Part shown: piece after piece, positions 45,451 through 56,420 of the stretch
How the letters are laid out: each line of letters begins with the position of its first letter
Position numbering within the stretch: position 1 is the first letter of the stretch
Assembly: GCF_003945765.1 (NCBI RefSeq)
Contig: NZ_CP027712.1
Location: 5,394,001 to 5,458,000 of the forward strand
Source: Pseudomonas chlororaphis subsp. chlororaphis
GTDB lineage: Bacteria; Pseudomonadota; Gammaproteobacteria; Pseudomonadales; Pseudomonadaceae
Length of the DNA stretch: 64,000 bases
Direction: 5' to 3'
Made by a program: the position numbers and the translations under genes
Notes under the pieces: model-generated
What the model saw: the letters and a program-made list of their open reading frames with translations, nothing else
Databases searched by the model: none
What the model was told of the DNA's origin: nothing

Positions 45451-46556
45451 GCCAGCCATTACTGCTTAACCTGCGCAATCTCGCCTGCGGCTACCAGGAC
45501 CAACGGGTCGTGCAGAACCTCAACCTGCACCTCAACGCCGGCGATATCGGTTGCCTGCTCGGTTCCTCCGGCTGCGGCAAGACCACCACCCTGCGCGCGA
45601 TTGCCGGTTTCGAGCCGGTGCACGAAGGTGAAATCCAGCTGGCCGGCGAAACCATCTCCAGCGCCGGCTTCACCCTGGCGCCGGAGCGCCGGCGGATCGG
45701 CATGGTGTTCCAGGACTACGCCCTGTTCCCGCACCTGAGCGTGGCGGACAACATTGCCTTCGGCATCCGCAAGCACCCGCAGAAGAACCGGGTGGTCGAG
45801 GAACTGCTGGAACTGGTCAACTTGAAGAACCTCGGCAAGCGTTTCCCTCATGAGCTGTCCGGCGGCCAGCAACAGCGCGTCGCACTGGCCCGGGCCCTGG
45901 CGCCGGAGCCGCAGTTGCTGCTGCTCGACGAACCCTTCTCCAACCTCGATGGCGAACTGCGGCGCAAGCTCAGTCACGAAGTGCGCGACATCCTCAAGGC
46001 GCGGGGCACCAGTGCGATCCTGGTGACCCACGACCAGGAAGAAGCCTTCGCCGTCAGCGATCACGTAGGCGTGTTCAAGGAAGGTCGCCTGGAGCAATGG
46101 GACACGCCGTACAACCTCTATCACGAACCGCTGACACCGTTCGTGGCGAGCTTTATCGGCCAGGGCTATTTCATCCGTGGCCAGCTGGACAGCCCGGAAT
46201 CGGTGCAGACCGAACTCGGTGTACTGCGCGGCAACCGTGCCTACACCTGGCCCCCTGGCGGCGCGGTGGATGTACTGCTACGCCCGGACGACATCGTTTA
46301 TGCACCAGACAGCGACCTCAAGGCGCGGATCGTCGGCAAGAGTTTCCAGGGCGCGTCGACCCTGTACCGCCTGCAACTGCCGACCGGCAGCCAGCTCGAG
46401 TCGATCTTCCCAAGCCATGCCGATCATCTGATAGGCGCTGACGTCGGAATCCGCGTCGCCGCCGAACACCTGGTGCTGTTCCAGGCCTCCGGCAGCACCG
46501 CGGCGCAACTGCCACAGTCTGAATCGGGCGTCCGCCGCTACAGCAGCGCCCACTGA
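45447..46556 (+). CDS. ABC transporter ATP-binding protein (FbpC/PotA-like)
   Basis: Cytosolic ATPase of 369 residues of an importer. Walker A GSSGCGKT at 39-46, Q-loop in [10 protein letters not shown], signature [15 protein letters not shown], Walker [13 protein letters not shown] and H-loop in LVTHDQEEA, then a C-terminal TOBE regulatory domain (about 290-350). Iron(III)- or polyamine-type importers are the nearest families. No permease or binding-protein gene is next to it; it overlaps argF by an ATGA, so expression follows arginine synthesis. Its transport partner is unknown. Confidence 0.88.
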   Translation: MSQPLLLNLRNLACGYQDQRVVQNLNLHLNAGDIGCLLGSSGCGKTTTLRAIAGFEPVHEGEIQLAGETISSAGFTLAPERRRIGMVFQDYALFPHLSVADNIAFGIRKHPQKNRVVEELLELVNLKNLGKRFPHELSGGQQQRVALARALAPEPQLLLLDEPFSNLDGELRRKLSHEVRDILKARGTSAILVTHDQEEAFAVSDHVGVFKEGRLEQWDTPYNLYHEPLTPFVASFIGQGYFIRGQLDSPESVQTELGVLRGNRAYTWPPGGAVDVLLRPDDIVYAPDSDLKARIVGKSFQGASTLYRLQLPTGSQLESIFPSHADHLIGADVGIRVAAEHLVLFQASGSTAAQLPQSESGVRRYSSAH

Positions 46557-46599
46557 TCCAGCGGATACCGCAGGCGCCGCTCAACCGGCGCCTGCGGTT

Positions 46600-47382
46600 T
46601 CAATCCAGGAACAGCTTGCCACTGGCCACCAGCGTCGCCTGGCCGCCAATCTTCACCCGCGCCCCTTCCAGCCGACAGAACAACGCCCCTCCGCGCTTCG
46701 AGCATTGATAGGCCGTCAGGCTCGTCTTATCCAAGCGTTCGGCCCAGTACGGAATCAGGGCGCAGTGGGTTGACCCGGTGACCGGGTCTTCGTTGACGCC
46801 AATGGCCGGCGCGAAATAGCGCGAGACAAAATCATGCTGGCTGCCCTGCGCGGTCACGATCGCGCCAGGCCAGGGCAGCTTGGCCAGCGCCGCCATGTCC
46901 GGCTGACAGTCGAGCACCGCCTGCTCGGACTCCAGCACCGCGAACAACTCGTTGGCCCCCAGTAACGCCACGACCCTCGTGCCCAAAACGCGCTCCAGCT
47001 GTTCGCGGCCGTCGATCGCGCGCGGTGCGCGAACCGGGAAATCCAGCCAAATCTGCGCATCTTCGCGACTGACGCTCAAGGGGCCTGACTGGCAGACGAA
47101 GTCGATACGCGGCCCCGGCTCGCCATATACCTCGAACAGCACATGGGCGCTGGCAAGGGTGGCATGGCCGCACAAGGCGATTTCAGTGGTCGGGGTAAAC
47201 CAGCGGATACGCCAGTCTTGAGGCTCGCGCACGACAAAAGCGGTCTCCGCCAGGTTGTGCTCGGCGGCAATGTTCTGCATCAACTCATCGGCCGGCCAGG
47301 CCGGCAGTCGATAGACCATCGCCGGGTTGCCGCTGAACGGACGATCGCTGAACGCGTCGACCTGATGAAACTCAAGCTGCAT
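46600..47382 (-). CDS. PhzF-family isomerase-like protein
   Basis: Protein of 260 residues with the two-lobed diaminopimelate-epimerase fold of the PhzF family. The conserved catalytic glutamate is E46 (NLAETAFV), the P-loop-like GHATLA at about 72 and the GVNEDPVTGSTHC segment near 200 are family hallmarks. AAGGAG is 8 bases before ATG 47382 (2 bases before an upstream in-frame ATG, rejected). Not in a phenazine cluster, so it is a stand-alone family member of unknown substrate. Confidence 0.9.
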   Translation of the reverse strand: MQLEFHQVDAFSDRPFSGNPAMVYRLPAWPADELMQNIAAEHNLAETAFVVREPQDWRIRWFTPTTEIALCGHATLASAHVLFEVYGEPGPRIDFVCQSGPLSVSREDAQIWLDFPVRAPRAIDGREQLERVLGTRVVALLGANELFAVLESEQAVLDCQPDMAALAKLPWPGAIVTAQGSQHDFVSRYFAPAIGVNEDPVTGSTHCALIPYWAERLDKTSLTAYQCSKRGGALFCRLEGARVKIGGQATLVASGKLFLD

Positions 47383-47498
47383 AAACATTTCTCCTTGAAC
47401 ATGCCGCGCAAGCATGGGGCTGCCCGTCCAGGCGCCGACAGCCACAGAGAAAGTTATTTTTTGCCATACAGCGCCGATACTTATCGGCGCACTGGCGG

Positions 47499-47969
47499 TC
47501 AGTCGCGCCCGATATCGGCGAATGCCGCCTGGGTGTGCTCGGCCAGCACGGCGGCCGAGAGTTCGACCTCAAGCCCACGCCGACCGGCGCTGACGAAGAT
47601 GCTGGGAAAAGGTTGCGCGCTGTTATCGATGAAGGTGCGCAAGCGCTTTTTCTGGCCCAAGGGGCTGATCCCGCCCAGCAGGTAACCGGTCGCTCGCTGC
47701 GCCGCAGCCGGGTCGGCCATCTCGGTTTTTTTCACCCCCGCCGCGTGCGCCAGGGCCTTGAGGTCGAGACTTCCGACGACCGGCACCACGGCCACCAGCA
47801 ATTCGCCCTTTTCACTGCTGGCCAGCAGCGTCTTGAACACCTGAGCCGGGTCGAGGCCGAGCTTTTCCGCCGCCTCCAGACCATAGGAGGCCGCCTTCGG
47901 GTCGTGTTCATAACTGTGCACCCGATGTTCGGCGCGAACTTTTTTCAGCAGATCCAGTGCAGGGGTCAT
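47499..47969 (-). CDS. ybaK: Cys-tRNA(Pro) deacylase YbaK
   Basis: Trans-editing protein of 156 residues that hydrolyses Cys-tRNA(Pro) formed by prolyl-tRNA synthetase. Family start TPALDLLKK, catalytic-site lysine K46 (VFKTLLA) as in E. coli YbaK, and the GGISPLGQKK segment. ATG 47969 fits the family; the long upstream extension has no support. Same strand as the PhzF-like gene but 116 bp away, so probably a separate unit. Confidence 0.93.
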   Translation of the reverse strand: MTPALDLLKKVRAEHRVHSYEHDPKAASYGLEAAEKLGLDPAQVFKTLLASSEKGELLVAVVPVVGSLDLKALAHAAGVKKTEMADPAAAQRATGYLLGGISPLGQKKRLRTFIDNSAQPFPSIFVSAGRRGLEVELSAAVLAEHTQAAFADIGRD

Positions 47970-48195
47970 GGCAACTCCATAGGCAGGGAAAAGAACACCG
48001 GCGATTCTAGGATATCCACTAATAAAAGGCTCTATTCCAAGGCCCATCCCCCAGCACAAGCAGCCGCCGGCACCAGGCTGGCCGCGCCTTTTGCGCAAAA
48101 CCCATGCGCTTCCCGCAGGATCATTCACACGACTGATAGTTATAAAATGACTAACGGTTCACTTTCGACCTTTGACAGTAATGTTTCTTGTCTAT

Positions 48196-48216
48196 ATTTT
48201 TTCGTTTGCGAATATC
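48196..48216 (+). promoter_or_regulatory. Candidate GlpR operator before glpF
   Basis: A TTCG-TTTG-CGAA palindrome (48201-48212) in an AT-rich ATTTTTTCGTTTGCGAATAT block, 130 bp before glpF. It resembles the TTCG-rich block before glpD, which suggests a shared GlpR site. Confidence 0.5.
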
Positions 48217-48343
48217 ATGTGGTAGATCCAACAGCCGTACCCAGCAGTAAGCCGCGTCCAGGATGGGGATCCTGCCGACGGTGAAAATCGCGCTCGGCGC
48301 CCTTCACGCCAGTGCCAGACAACAACAAAAACCGAGGTTTTCC

Positions 48344-49195
48344 ATGACAACTGCGTTACAACAACCGTCACTCTCCGGCCAGTGCATGGCCGAGTTCCTG
48401 GGTACAGCCTTGTTGATCTTCTTCGGCACCGGTTGCGTCGCCGCGCTCAAGGTCGCGGGTGCCAGCTTCGGCCTGTGGGAAATCAGCGTCATCTGGGGGA
48501 TCGGCGTGAGCATGGCGATCTATCTCACCGCCGGCGTTTCCGGCGCGCACCTCAACCCCGCGGTCAGCATCGCGCTGTGCATCTTTGCCGACTTCGAGAA
48601 ACGCAAACTGCCGTTCTACATCGTCTCCCAGATCGCCGGCGCCTTCTGCGCGGCGCTGCTGGTCTACACGCTGTACAGCAACCTGTTCTTCGATTACGAA
48701 CAAGCCCACCAGATGGTCCGCGGCTCCCAGGCCAGCCTTGAACTGGCGTCGGTATTCTCCACCTATCCCAACCCGGCGCTGTCCACCGCCCAGGCGTTCC
48801 TGGTCGAAGTGGTGATTACCGCGATCCTGATGGGCGTGATCATGTCCCTGACTGACGACAACAACGGCTTGCCGCGCGGCCCGATGGCGCCACTGCTGAT
48901 CGGCCTGCTGATCGCCGTGATCGGCAGCGCGATGGGGCCGCTGACTGGTTTCGCGATGAACCCGGCGCGGGATTTTGGCCCTAAACTGATGACATTCTTC
49001 ATGGGTTGGGGCGAGGTTTCCTTTACCGGCGGCCGCGACATTCCGTACTTCCTGGTTCCGATCTTCGCGCCGATTATCGGTGCCTGCCTCGGCGCCGTGG
49101 CTTACCGCGGGCTGATTGCCCGCCACCTGCCAACCGTCGCCCCAGCTCCAACGGATGCCGAAAAAGCCATTGACGGCAAAGTAAGAACTTCTTGA
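48344..49195 (+). CDS. glpF: Glycerol uptake facilitator (aquaglyceroporin)
   Basis: Inner-membrane channel of 283 residues that lets glycerol diffuse in. Six helices and two half-helices with NPA motifs: NPAV at 71-73 and NPARD at 206-210; the latter Asp is the mark of glycerol channels as against water channels. GAGG precedes ATG 48344. First gene of glpF-glpK, followed by glpR and glpD, the PAO1 order PA3581-PA3584. Confidence 0.97.
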   Translation: MTTALQQPSLSGQCMAEFLGTALLIFFGTGCVAALKVAGASFGLWEISVIWGIGVSMAIYLTAGVSGAHLNPAVSIALCIFADFEKRKLPFYIVSQIAGAFCAALLVYTLYSNLFFDYEQAHQMVRGSQASLELASVFSTYPNPALSTAQAFLVEVVITAILMGVIMSLTDDNNGLPRGPMAPLLIGLLIAVIGSAMGPLTGFAMNPARDFGPKLMTFFMGWGEVSFTGGRDIPYFLVPIFAPIIGACLGAVAYRGLIARHLPTVAPAPTDAEKAIDGKVRTS

Positions 49196-50779
<1,584 letters not shown>

Positions 50780-50874
50780 GCCAAGTCGCGGATTCGTATC
50801 GGGTTGTAACTGGTCGGGAGCGGATTCCTGCGGCATCATGGGCAAATTTTGCATGGCAGCCCAAAGGAAGCCCC

Positions 50875-51630
50875 ATGAATCTGCCTCCCCGTCAGCAGCA
50901 AATCCTCGAACTGGTCCGCGAACGCGGCTATGTCAGCATCGAGGAAATGGCCCAGCTGTTCGTCGTTACACCGCAAACCATCCGCCGCGATATCAACCAA
51001 CTGGCGGAAGTGAACCTGTTGCGCCGCTACCATGGCGGCGCAGCCTACGACTCCAGTGTCGAAAACACCGCCTACGCCATGCGCGCCGACCAGATGCGCG
51101 ATGAGAAACAACGCATCGGCGAAGCCATCGCCGCGCAGATCCCCGATCACGCCTCGCTGTTCATCAATATCGGTACCACCACCGAATCCATTGCCCGGGC
51201 GCTGCTCAATCACAGCCACCTGAAGATCATCACCAACAACCTGCACGTGGCTTCCATGCTCAGCGCCAAGGACGACTTCGACGTGCTGCTGACCGGCGGC
51301 AACGTGCGTCGCGATGGCGGTGTGGTCGGCCAGGCCAGCGTCGACTTCATCAACCAGTTCAAGGTCGACTTTGCCCTGGTCGGCATCAGCGGTATCGACG
51401 AAGACGGCAGCCTGCTGGACTTCGACTACCAGGAAGTGCGGGTGTCCCAGGCGATCATCGCCAATGCCCGGCAGGTGATCCTGGCCGCCGACTCCAGCAA
51501 GTTCGGGCGCAATGCCATGATCCGCCTCGGCCCCATCAGCCTGATCGATTGCCTGGTCACCGACCAGCAGCCGGTTCCGGCGCTGACCCAGTTGCTGCAA
51601 CAGCACAAGATTCGCCTGGAAGTTGTCTGA
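50875..51630 (+). CDS. glpR: Glycerol-3-phosphate regulon repressor GlpR
   Basis: DeoR-family repressor of 251 residues. HTH at about 5-55 with the family signature around [20 protein letters not shown], then a sugar-phosphate sensor domain with NIGTTTE (substrate loop) and the D-GI-S-D-DG segment. AAAGGAAG precedes the ATG. It lies between glpK and glpD; candidate operators are before glpF and before glpD. A REPIN follows it. Confidence 0.95.
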   Translation: MNLPPRQQQILELVRERGYVSIEEMAQLFVVTPQTIRRDINQLAEVNLLRRYHGGAAYDSSVENTAYAMRADQMRDEKQRIGEAIAAQIPDHASLFINIGTTTESIARALLNHSHLKIITNNLHVASMLSAKDDFDVLLTGGNVRRDGGVVGQASVDFINQFKVDFALVGISGIDEDGSLLDFDYQEVRVSQAIIANARQVILAADSSKFGRNAMIRLGPISLIDCLVTDQQPVPALTQLLQQHKIRLEVV

Positions 51631-51638
51631 TCCCTCCC

Positions 51639-51741
51639 CTGTAGCCGCTGCCGCAGGCTGCGATAAGGCCGAAGGCCTTCAGCGAACTGGAGATCCTGCG
51701 CCCCCTTCGGGCGCGATCGCAGCCTTCGGTAGCGGCTACAG
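51639..51741. repeat. REPIN copy B
   Basis: Inverted REP arms at 51639-51664 and 51716-51741 with two mismatches; same family as copy A. Lies between glpR and glpD, after the glpR stop by 8 bp. Confidence 0.9.
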
Positions 51742-51863
51742 ATCCCCCTTACGCAAGCCGCGGACACCTCGCGTCCGACAATGTTCGTAAATTTTCCTTT
51801 CCCTGCCTTTCGATGAGTTTTTTCAATCGAATCCCGCTGGCTGTCGGCGTGTTTCTGCGCTAG

Positions 51864-51898
51864 TATTTTCGCAAATGAACATTAATGTTCGATTTCAA
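51864..51898 (+). promoter_or_regulatory. Candidate GlpR operator before glpD
   Basis: Contains the perfect 14-bp palindrome GAACATTAATGTTC (51877-51890) flanked by TTTTCGCAAA and TTCGATTTC. It lies 26-60 bp before glpD, a normal repressor position. Confidence 0.55.
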
Positions 51899-51924
51899 AT
51901 ACCAGAAGAACACGAGGCCAGTCG

Positions 51925-53463
51925 ATGCCCACTTCCACCTTGCCCGCGCCCCCTCTCGCCGAGATTTATGACATTGCCGTGATCGGTGGTGGGATCAATG
52001 GTGTCGGCATCGCCGCCGATGCCGCCGGGCGTGGCCTGTCCGTGTTCCTTTGCGAAAAAGACGACCTGGCCAGCCATACCTCCTCGGCCAGCAGCAAGCT
52101 GATCCACGGTGGCCTGCGCTACCTCGAACATTACGAATTCCGTCTGGTGCGCGAAGCCCTGGCCGAACGCGAAGTGCTGCTGGCCAAGGCCCCGCATATC
52201 GTCAAGCCCATGCGTTTCGTCCTGCCGCACCGCCCGCACCTGCGTCCGGCGTGGATGATCCGCGCCGGCCTGTTCCTTTATGACCACCTGGGCAAGCGGG
52301 AAAAACTCGCCGGTTCCAAGAGCCTCAAGTTCGGTGCCGACAGCCCGCTGAAAGCCGAGATCACCAAAGGCTTCGAATACTCCGACTGCTGGGTCGACGA
52401 CGCCCGCCTGGTGGTGTTGAACGCCATGGCCGCCCGCGAAAAAGGCGCCCACGTGCACACCCAGACCCGCTGCATCAGCGCCCGCCGCAGCAAGGGCATG
52501 TGGCACCTGCACCTGGAGCGCGCCGACGGCAGCCTGTTCTCGATTCAAGCCAAGGCCCTGGTGAACGCCGCCGGCCCATGGGTCGCCAAGTTCATCAAGG
52601 ACGACCTGAAGCTGGATTCGCCTTACGGCATCCGCCTGATCCAGGGCAGCCACCTGATCGTGCCGAAGCTGTACGAAGGCGAACATGCGCACATCCTGCA
52701 GAACGAAGACCAGCGCATCGTCTTCACCATTCCGTACCTGAACCACTTCACCCTGATCGGCACCACCGACCGCGAGTACACCGGTGACCCGGCGAAGGTG
52801 GCGATTACCGAAGGCGAAACCGACTACATCCTGAAAGTGGTCAACGCCCATTTCAAGAAGCAGCTGAGCCGCCAGGACATCGTGCACACCTACTCCGGCG
52901 TGCGCCCGCTGTGCAACGACGAATCCGACAACCCGTCGGCCGTGACCCGCGACTACACCCTGGCGCTGTCCGGTAATGCCGACGAAGCGCCGCTGCTGTC
53001 GGTGTTCGGCGGCAAGCTGACCACCTACCGCAAGCTGGCCGAATCGGCCATGGCCCAGCTGACGCCGTTCTTCAAGGGCATCAAGCCGAGCTGGACCGCC
53101 CACTCGACCCTGCCCGGCGGCGAAGACATGACCACCCCGCAGGCACTGGCCGAAGCGATTCGCCAGAAGTTCGACTGGGTACCCAGCGAAATCGCCCGCC
53201 GCTGGGCCACCAGCTACGGCAGCCGCACCTGGCGCCTGCTGGAAGGCGTACACAGCCTGAGCGACCTGGGCGAGCACCTGGGTGGAGGCCTGTACACCCG
53301 TGAAGTCGATTACCTGTGCAGCGAAGAATGGGCGGTCAATGCCCAGGACATCCTGTGGCGCCGCAGCAAGCTGGGGCTGTTCACGACCCCGGCAGAGCAG
53401 GAAAAACTGCAGCACTACCTGCAGAAGGTCGAGCAGAACCGGGCGAAGATCGAGGCCGCCTGA
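51925..53463 (+). CDS. glpD: Aerobic glycerol-3-phosphate dehydrogenase
   Basis: FAD enzyme of 512 residues on the inner membrane that oxidises glycerol 3-phosphate to dihydroxyacetone phosphate and passes electrons to ubiquinone. N-terminal FAD motif GGGINGVGIA (about 20-30), the SSASSKLIHGGLRYLE segment and the GGKLTTYRKLAE segment are conserved. The start follows an AAGAACACGAGG leader. It has its own operator region, apart from glpFKR. A terminator follows. Confidence 0.98.
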   Translation: MPTSTLPAPPLAEIYDIAVIGGGINGVGIAADAAGRGLSVFLCEKDDLASHTSSASSKLIHGGLRYLEHYEFRLVREALAEREVLLAKAPHIVKPMRFVLPHRPHLRPAWMIRAGLFLYDHLGKREKLAGSKSLKFGADSPLKAEITKGFEYSDCWVDDARLVVLNAMAAREKGAHVHTQTRCISARRSKGMWHLHLERADGSLFSIQAKALVNAAGPWVAKFIKDDLKLDSPYGIRLIQGSHLIVPKLYEGEHAHILQNEDQRIVFTIPYLNHFTLIGTTDREYTGDPAKVAITEGETDYILKVVNAHFKKQLSRQDIVHTYSGVRPLCNDESDNPSAVTRDYTLALSGNADEAPLLSVFGGKLTTYRKLAESAMAQLTPFFKGIKPSWTAHSTLPGGEDMTTPQALAEAIRQKFDWVPSEIARRWATSYGSRTWRLLEGVHSLSDLGEHLGGGLYTREVDYLCSEEWAVNAQDILWRRSKLGLFTTPAEQEKLQHYLQKVEQNRAKIEAA

Positions 53464-53477
53464 TCGCCCGTCCTATA

Positions 53478-53513
53478 AAGAAGCCCCCGCGCCACACGGC
53501 CCGGGGGCTTTTT
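53478..53513 (+). terminator. Terminator of glpD
   Basis: AAGCCCCCG/CGGGGGCTT stem with a long loop and TTTTT tail, 17 bp after glpD. Confidence 0.85.
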
Positions 53514-53528
53514 CATGGCCGCGGCGTC

Positions 53529-53617
53529 TGTAGGAGCAAGGCTTGCCCGCGATCCGCGCAACGCGGTGCAACAGGATCAGCGCGGTGATGCCATCGTGGG
53601 CAAGCCTCGCTCCTACG
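53529..53617. repeat. REPIN of the TGTAGGAGC type
   Basis: Arms TGTAGGAGCAAGGCTTGCCC (left) and GGGCAAGCCTCGCTCCTAC (right) are inverted with few mismatches; the same family as the pair at 20703-20765. Confidence 0.85.
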
Positions 53618-53642
53618 GGGATGAGCCCGGCCCTGCAGGGCA

Positions 53643-53656
53643 TTCGGTTTTCCGAA
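53643..53656 (+). promoter_or_regulatory. AauR-binding site 1
   Basis: TTCGG-TTTT-CCGAA is an exact match to the AauR palindrome reported for P. putida (TTCGG-N4-CCGAA). It lies 108 bp upstream of the sigma-54 promoter of aatJ, a typical enhancer distance. Confidence 0.8.
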
Positions 53657-53673
53657 CGCGACTTTCGGGTCAA

Positions 53674-53687
53674 TTCGGATAACCGGA
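53674..53687 (+). promoter_or_regulatory. AauR-binding site 2 (one mismatch)
   Basis: TTCGG-ATAA-CCGGA matches the AauR palindrome except one base. Its start is 31 bp after that of site 1, about three helical turns, so both can bind on one DNA face. Confidence 0.65.
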
Positions 53688-53763
53688 TAAAGACCGCCGA
53701 CAATATCCACCATAAATATTTAATAGCCTTTCAAATCAAGGTCTTGATACGGATCAGCTGGCC

Positions 53764-53779
53764 TGGCACGACTCATGCT
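53764..53779 (+). promoter_or_regulatory. Sigma-54 promoter of aatJ
   Basis: TGGCACG-ACTC-ATGCT matches the -24/-12 consensus TGGCACG-N4-TTGCW except one base. It is 120 bp before aatJ. Confidence 0.8.
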
Positions 53780-53898
53780 CTACACTCTTCGACGAATGCC
53801 TGATGGGCCAACACACATCAGGAGCCGTCAAGGCATTCGCTGTATAAGAGAGCCGTCGAACTGGCTTCATAAAAAAAACAAATGTCGAGGAAATATTG

Positions 53899-54813
53899 AT
53901 GCGCATCGTTCCCCATCTGTTGGGCGCAGCCATTGCTGCTGCTCTGATTAGCACTCCAGTGGTCGCCGCCGAACTCACCGGCACGCTGAAGAAAATCAAA
54001 GACTCCGGCACCATCACCCTCGGACATCGCGACGCTTCCATTCCGTTCTCCTACATCGCGGATGCATCCGGCGTTCCAGTCGGCTACTCCCACGACATCC
54101 AGCTGAAAATCGTCGAAGCCATCAAGAAAGACCTCGACATGCCGGATCTCAAGGTCAAATACAACCTGGTTACCTCGCAGACCCGTATCCCGCTGGTGCA
54201 GAACGGCACCGTGGACGTCGAGTGCGGTTCCACCACCAACAACGTCGAGCGTCAGCAGCAGGTCGACTTCTCCGTCGGCATCTTCGAGATCGGCACCCGC
54301 CTGCTGTCCAAGAAGGATTCGCCTTACAAGGACTTCGCCGACCTGAAGGGCAAGAACGTCGTGACCACCGCCGGCACCACGTCCGAGCGCATCCTCAAGG
54401 CGATGAACGCCGACAAGCAGATGGGCATGAACGTGATCTCGGCCAAGGACCATGGCGAGTCCTTCAACATGCTCGAAGGCGGCCGCGCCGTGGCCTTCAT
54501 GATGGACGACGCGCTGCTGGCCGGTGAAATGGCCAAGGCTCGCAAACCGACCGACTGGGCCGTGACCGGTACCGCGCAATCCTACGAAATCTACGGCTGC
54601 ATGGTCCGCAAGGGCGACGCCCCGTTCAAGAAGGCCGTGGACGACGCCATCGTCGCCACCTTCAAGTCGGGCGAGATCAACAAGATCTACGACAAATGGT
54701 TCCAGTCGCCGATTCCACCAAAAGGCCTGAACCTGATGTTCCCGATGAGCGACGAGCTCAAGGCCCTGATCGCCAACCCGACCGACAAAGCGGCTGACGA
54801 TAAAAAGTCCTGA
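53899..54813 (+). CDS. aatJ: Glutamate/aspartate ABC transporter substrate-binding protein
   Basis: Periplasmic binding protein of 304 residues for acidic amino acids. The signal peptide (core LLGAAIAAALISTPVVA) is cut near residue 23; the mature protein has the family-3 fold with LGHRDASIPFSYI, the GTVDVECGSTTNN ligand-binding segment and KDHGESFNMLEGG. ATG 53899 follows GAGG by 8 bases; a TTG just before it is not needed. Permease and ATPase genes follow. A sigma-54 promoter and two AauR sites precede it, so it answers to AauS/AauR, encoded downstream. Confidence 0.95.
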   Translation: MRIVPHLLGAAIAAALISTPVVAAELTGTLKKIKDSGTITLGHRDASIPFSYIADASGVPVGYSHDIQLKIVEAIKKDLDMPDLKVKYNLVTSQTRIPLVQNGTVDVECGSTTNNVERQQQVDFSVGIFEIGTRLLSKKDSPYKDFADLKGKNVVTTAGTTSERILKAMNADKQMGMNVISAKDHGESFNMLEGGRAVAFMMDDALLAGEMAKARKPTDWAVTGTAQSYEIYGCMVRKGDAPFKKAVDDAIVATFKSGEINKIYDKWFQSPIPPKGLNLMFPMSDELKALIANPTDKAADDKKS

Positions 54814-54830
54814 TTCCTGACTAACCTTGT

Positions 54831-54859
54831 CTCCTGAAAGGGCGCGGCCCTTTCAGGAG
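54831..54859 (+). terminator. Stem-loop between aatJ and aatQ (attenuator or mRNA-stability hairpin)
   Basis: Perfect 13-bp stem CTCCTGAAAGGGC with loop GCG, 18 bp after aatJ, without an immediate U-run. Such hairpins commonly give more binding protein than permease. Confidence 0.7.
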
Positions 54860-55002
54860 CCTGTCACTACCTGCTGGCTTTTTTTGGAAACACTCGAACC
54901 GGTGGTTGTCGAGCCGATCGCGTGTGCCTGGGCGTCATCCAGGCGGGAACGGATTTCCCCAAGCGGGTGCTTGTACATCGATCGATCAGAGGGGAGACCC
55001 TA

Positions 55003-55749
55003 ATGAATTACAACTGGGACTGGGGCGTGTTCTTCAAGTCCACCGGCGTGGGCAGCGAGACCTATCTCGACTGGTACATCGCGGGCCTGGGCTGGACCAT
55101 CGCCATCGCCGTGGTGGCCTGGATCGTCGCGCTGCTGCTGGGCTCGATCCTGGGCGTCATGCGTACCGTGCCGAACCGCCTGGTGTCGGGCATCGCCACC
55201 GTCTACGTGGAGATTTTCCGTAACGTACCGCTGCTGGTTCAGCTGTTCATCTGGTACTTCCTGGTGCCGGACCTGCTGCCGCAAAACCTGCAGGACTGGT
55301 ACAAGCAGGACCTCAACCCGACCACCTCGGCCTACCTGAGCGTCGTCGTGTGCCTGGGCCTGTTCACCGCCGCCCGTGTCTGCGAACAGGTGCGCACCGG
55401 CATCCAGGCGCTGCCACGCGGCCAGGAATCCGCGGCCCGCGCCATGGGCTTCAAGCTGCCGCAGATCTACTGGAACGTGCTGCTGCCCCAGGCCTACCGG
55501 ATCATCATTCCGCCGCTTACCTCGGAATTCCTCAACGTCTTCAAGAACTCCTCCGTGGCCTCGCTGATCGGCCTGATGGAGTTGCTGGCGCAGACCAAGC
55601 AGACCGCCGAATTCTCGGCCAACCTGTTTGAAGCCTTCACCCTGGCCACGCTGATCTACTTCACCCTGAACATGAGCCTGATGTTGCTGATGCGCATGGT
55701 CGAGAAGAAAGTCGCGGTGCCCGGCCTGATCTCCGTGGGGGGCAAATAA
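55003..55749 (+). CDS. aatQ: Acidic amino-acid ABC permease AatQ
   Basis: Inner-membrane permease of 248 residues (HisM/GlnP type). The EAA loop reads GQESAARAMGFKLPQIYWNVLLPQA (cytosolic contact with the ATPase), with RNVPLLVQLF upstream. GGGGAGACCC precedes ATG 55003; the frame upstream lacks support. The stop overlaps aatM (TAATG). With aatM it forms the membrane channel. Confidence 0.93.
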   Translation: MNYNWDWGVFFKSTGVGSETYLDWYIAGLGWTIAIAVVAWIVALLLGSILGVMRTVPNRLVSGIATVYVEIFRNVPLLVQLFIWYFLVPDLLPQNLQDWYKQDLNPTTSAYLSVVVCLGLFTAARVCEQVRTGIQALPRGQESAARAMGFKLPQIYWNVLLPQAYRIIIPPLTSEFLNVFKNSSVASLIGLMELLAQTKQTAEFSANLFEAFTLATLIYFTLNMSLMLLMRMVEKKVAVPGLISVGGK

Positions 55750-56420
55750 TGGAATTCGATTTCACTGGCGTCGTCCCGGCCATTCCCGGCCTGTGGAACG
55801 GCATGCTGATGACCCTCAAGCTGATGGCCCTGGGCGTCGTCGGCGGGATCGTCCTCGGCACCATCCTGGCGCTGATGCGCTTGTCCCACAGCAAGCTGCT
55901 GTCGAACATCGCCGGCGTCTACGTCAACTACTTCCGCTCCATCCCACTGCTGCTGGTGATCACCTGGTTCTACCTGGCGGTGCCCTTCGTGCTGCGCTGG
56001 ATCACCGGCGAAGACACCCCGATCGGCGCGTTCGGCTCGTGCATCGTGGCCTTCATGATGTTCGAAGCGGCGTACTTCTGTGAAATCGTCCGCGCCGGCG
56101 TGCAGTCGATCCCCAAGGGCCAGATGGGCGCCGCCCAGGCACTGGGCATGAGCTATGGCCAGATGATGCGCCTGATCATCCTGCCCCAGGCGTTCCGCAA
56201 GATGACCCCGCTGCTGCTGCAGCAGAGCATCATCCTGTTCCAGGACACCTCGCTGGTGTACACCGTGGGCCTGGTGGACTTCCTCAATGCTTCGCGCTCC
56301 AGCGGCGACATCATCGGCCGCTCCAATGAGTTCCTGATCGTTGCCGGTCTGGTGTATTTCACAATCAGCTTTGCCGCCTCGCTGCTGGTCAAGCGTCTGC
56401 AAAAAAGGTTTGCCGTATGA
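55749..56420 (+). CDS. aatM: Acidic amino-acid ABC permease AatM
   Basis: Second permease subunit of 223 residues, HisQ/GlnP type, with RSIPLLLVI and the EAA loop [26 protein letters not shown]. Start overlaps the aatQ stop; its own stop overlaps the aatP start (ATGA), so the three are translationally coupled. Confidence 0.93.
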   Translation: MEFDFTGVVPAIPGLWNGMLMTLKLMALGVVGGIVLGTILALMRLSHSKLLSNIAGVYVNYFRSIPLLLVITWFYLAVPFVLRWITGEDTPIGAFGSCIVAFMMFEAAYFCEIVRAGVQSIPKGQMGAAQALGMSYGQMMRLIILPQAFRKMTPLLLQQSIILFQDTSLVYTVGLVDFLNASRSSGDIIGRSNEFLIVAGLVYFTISFAASLLVKRLQKRFAV

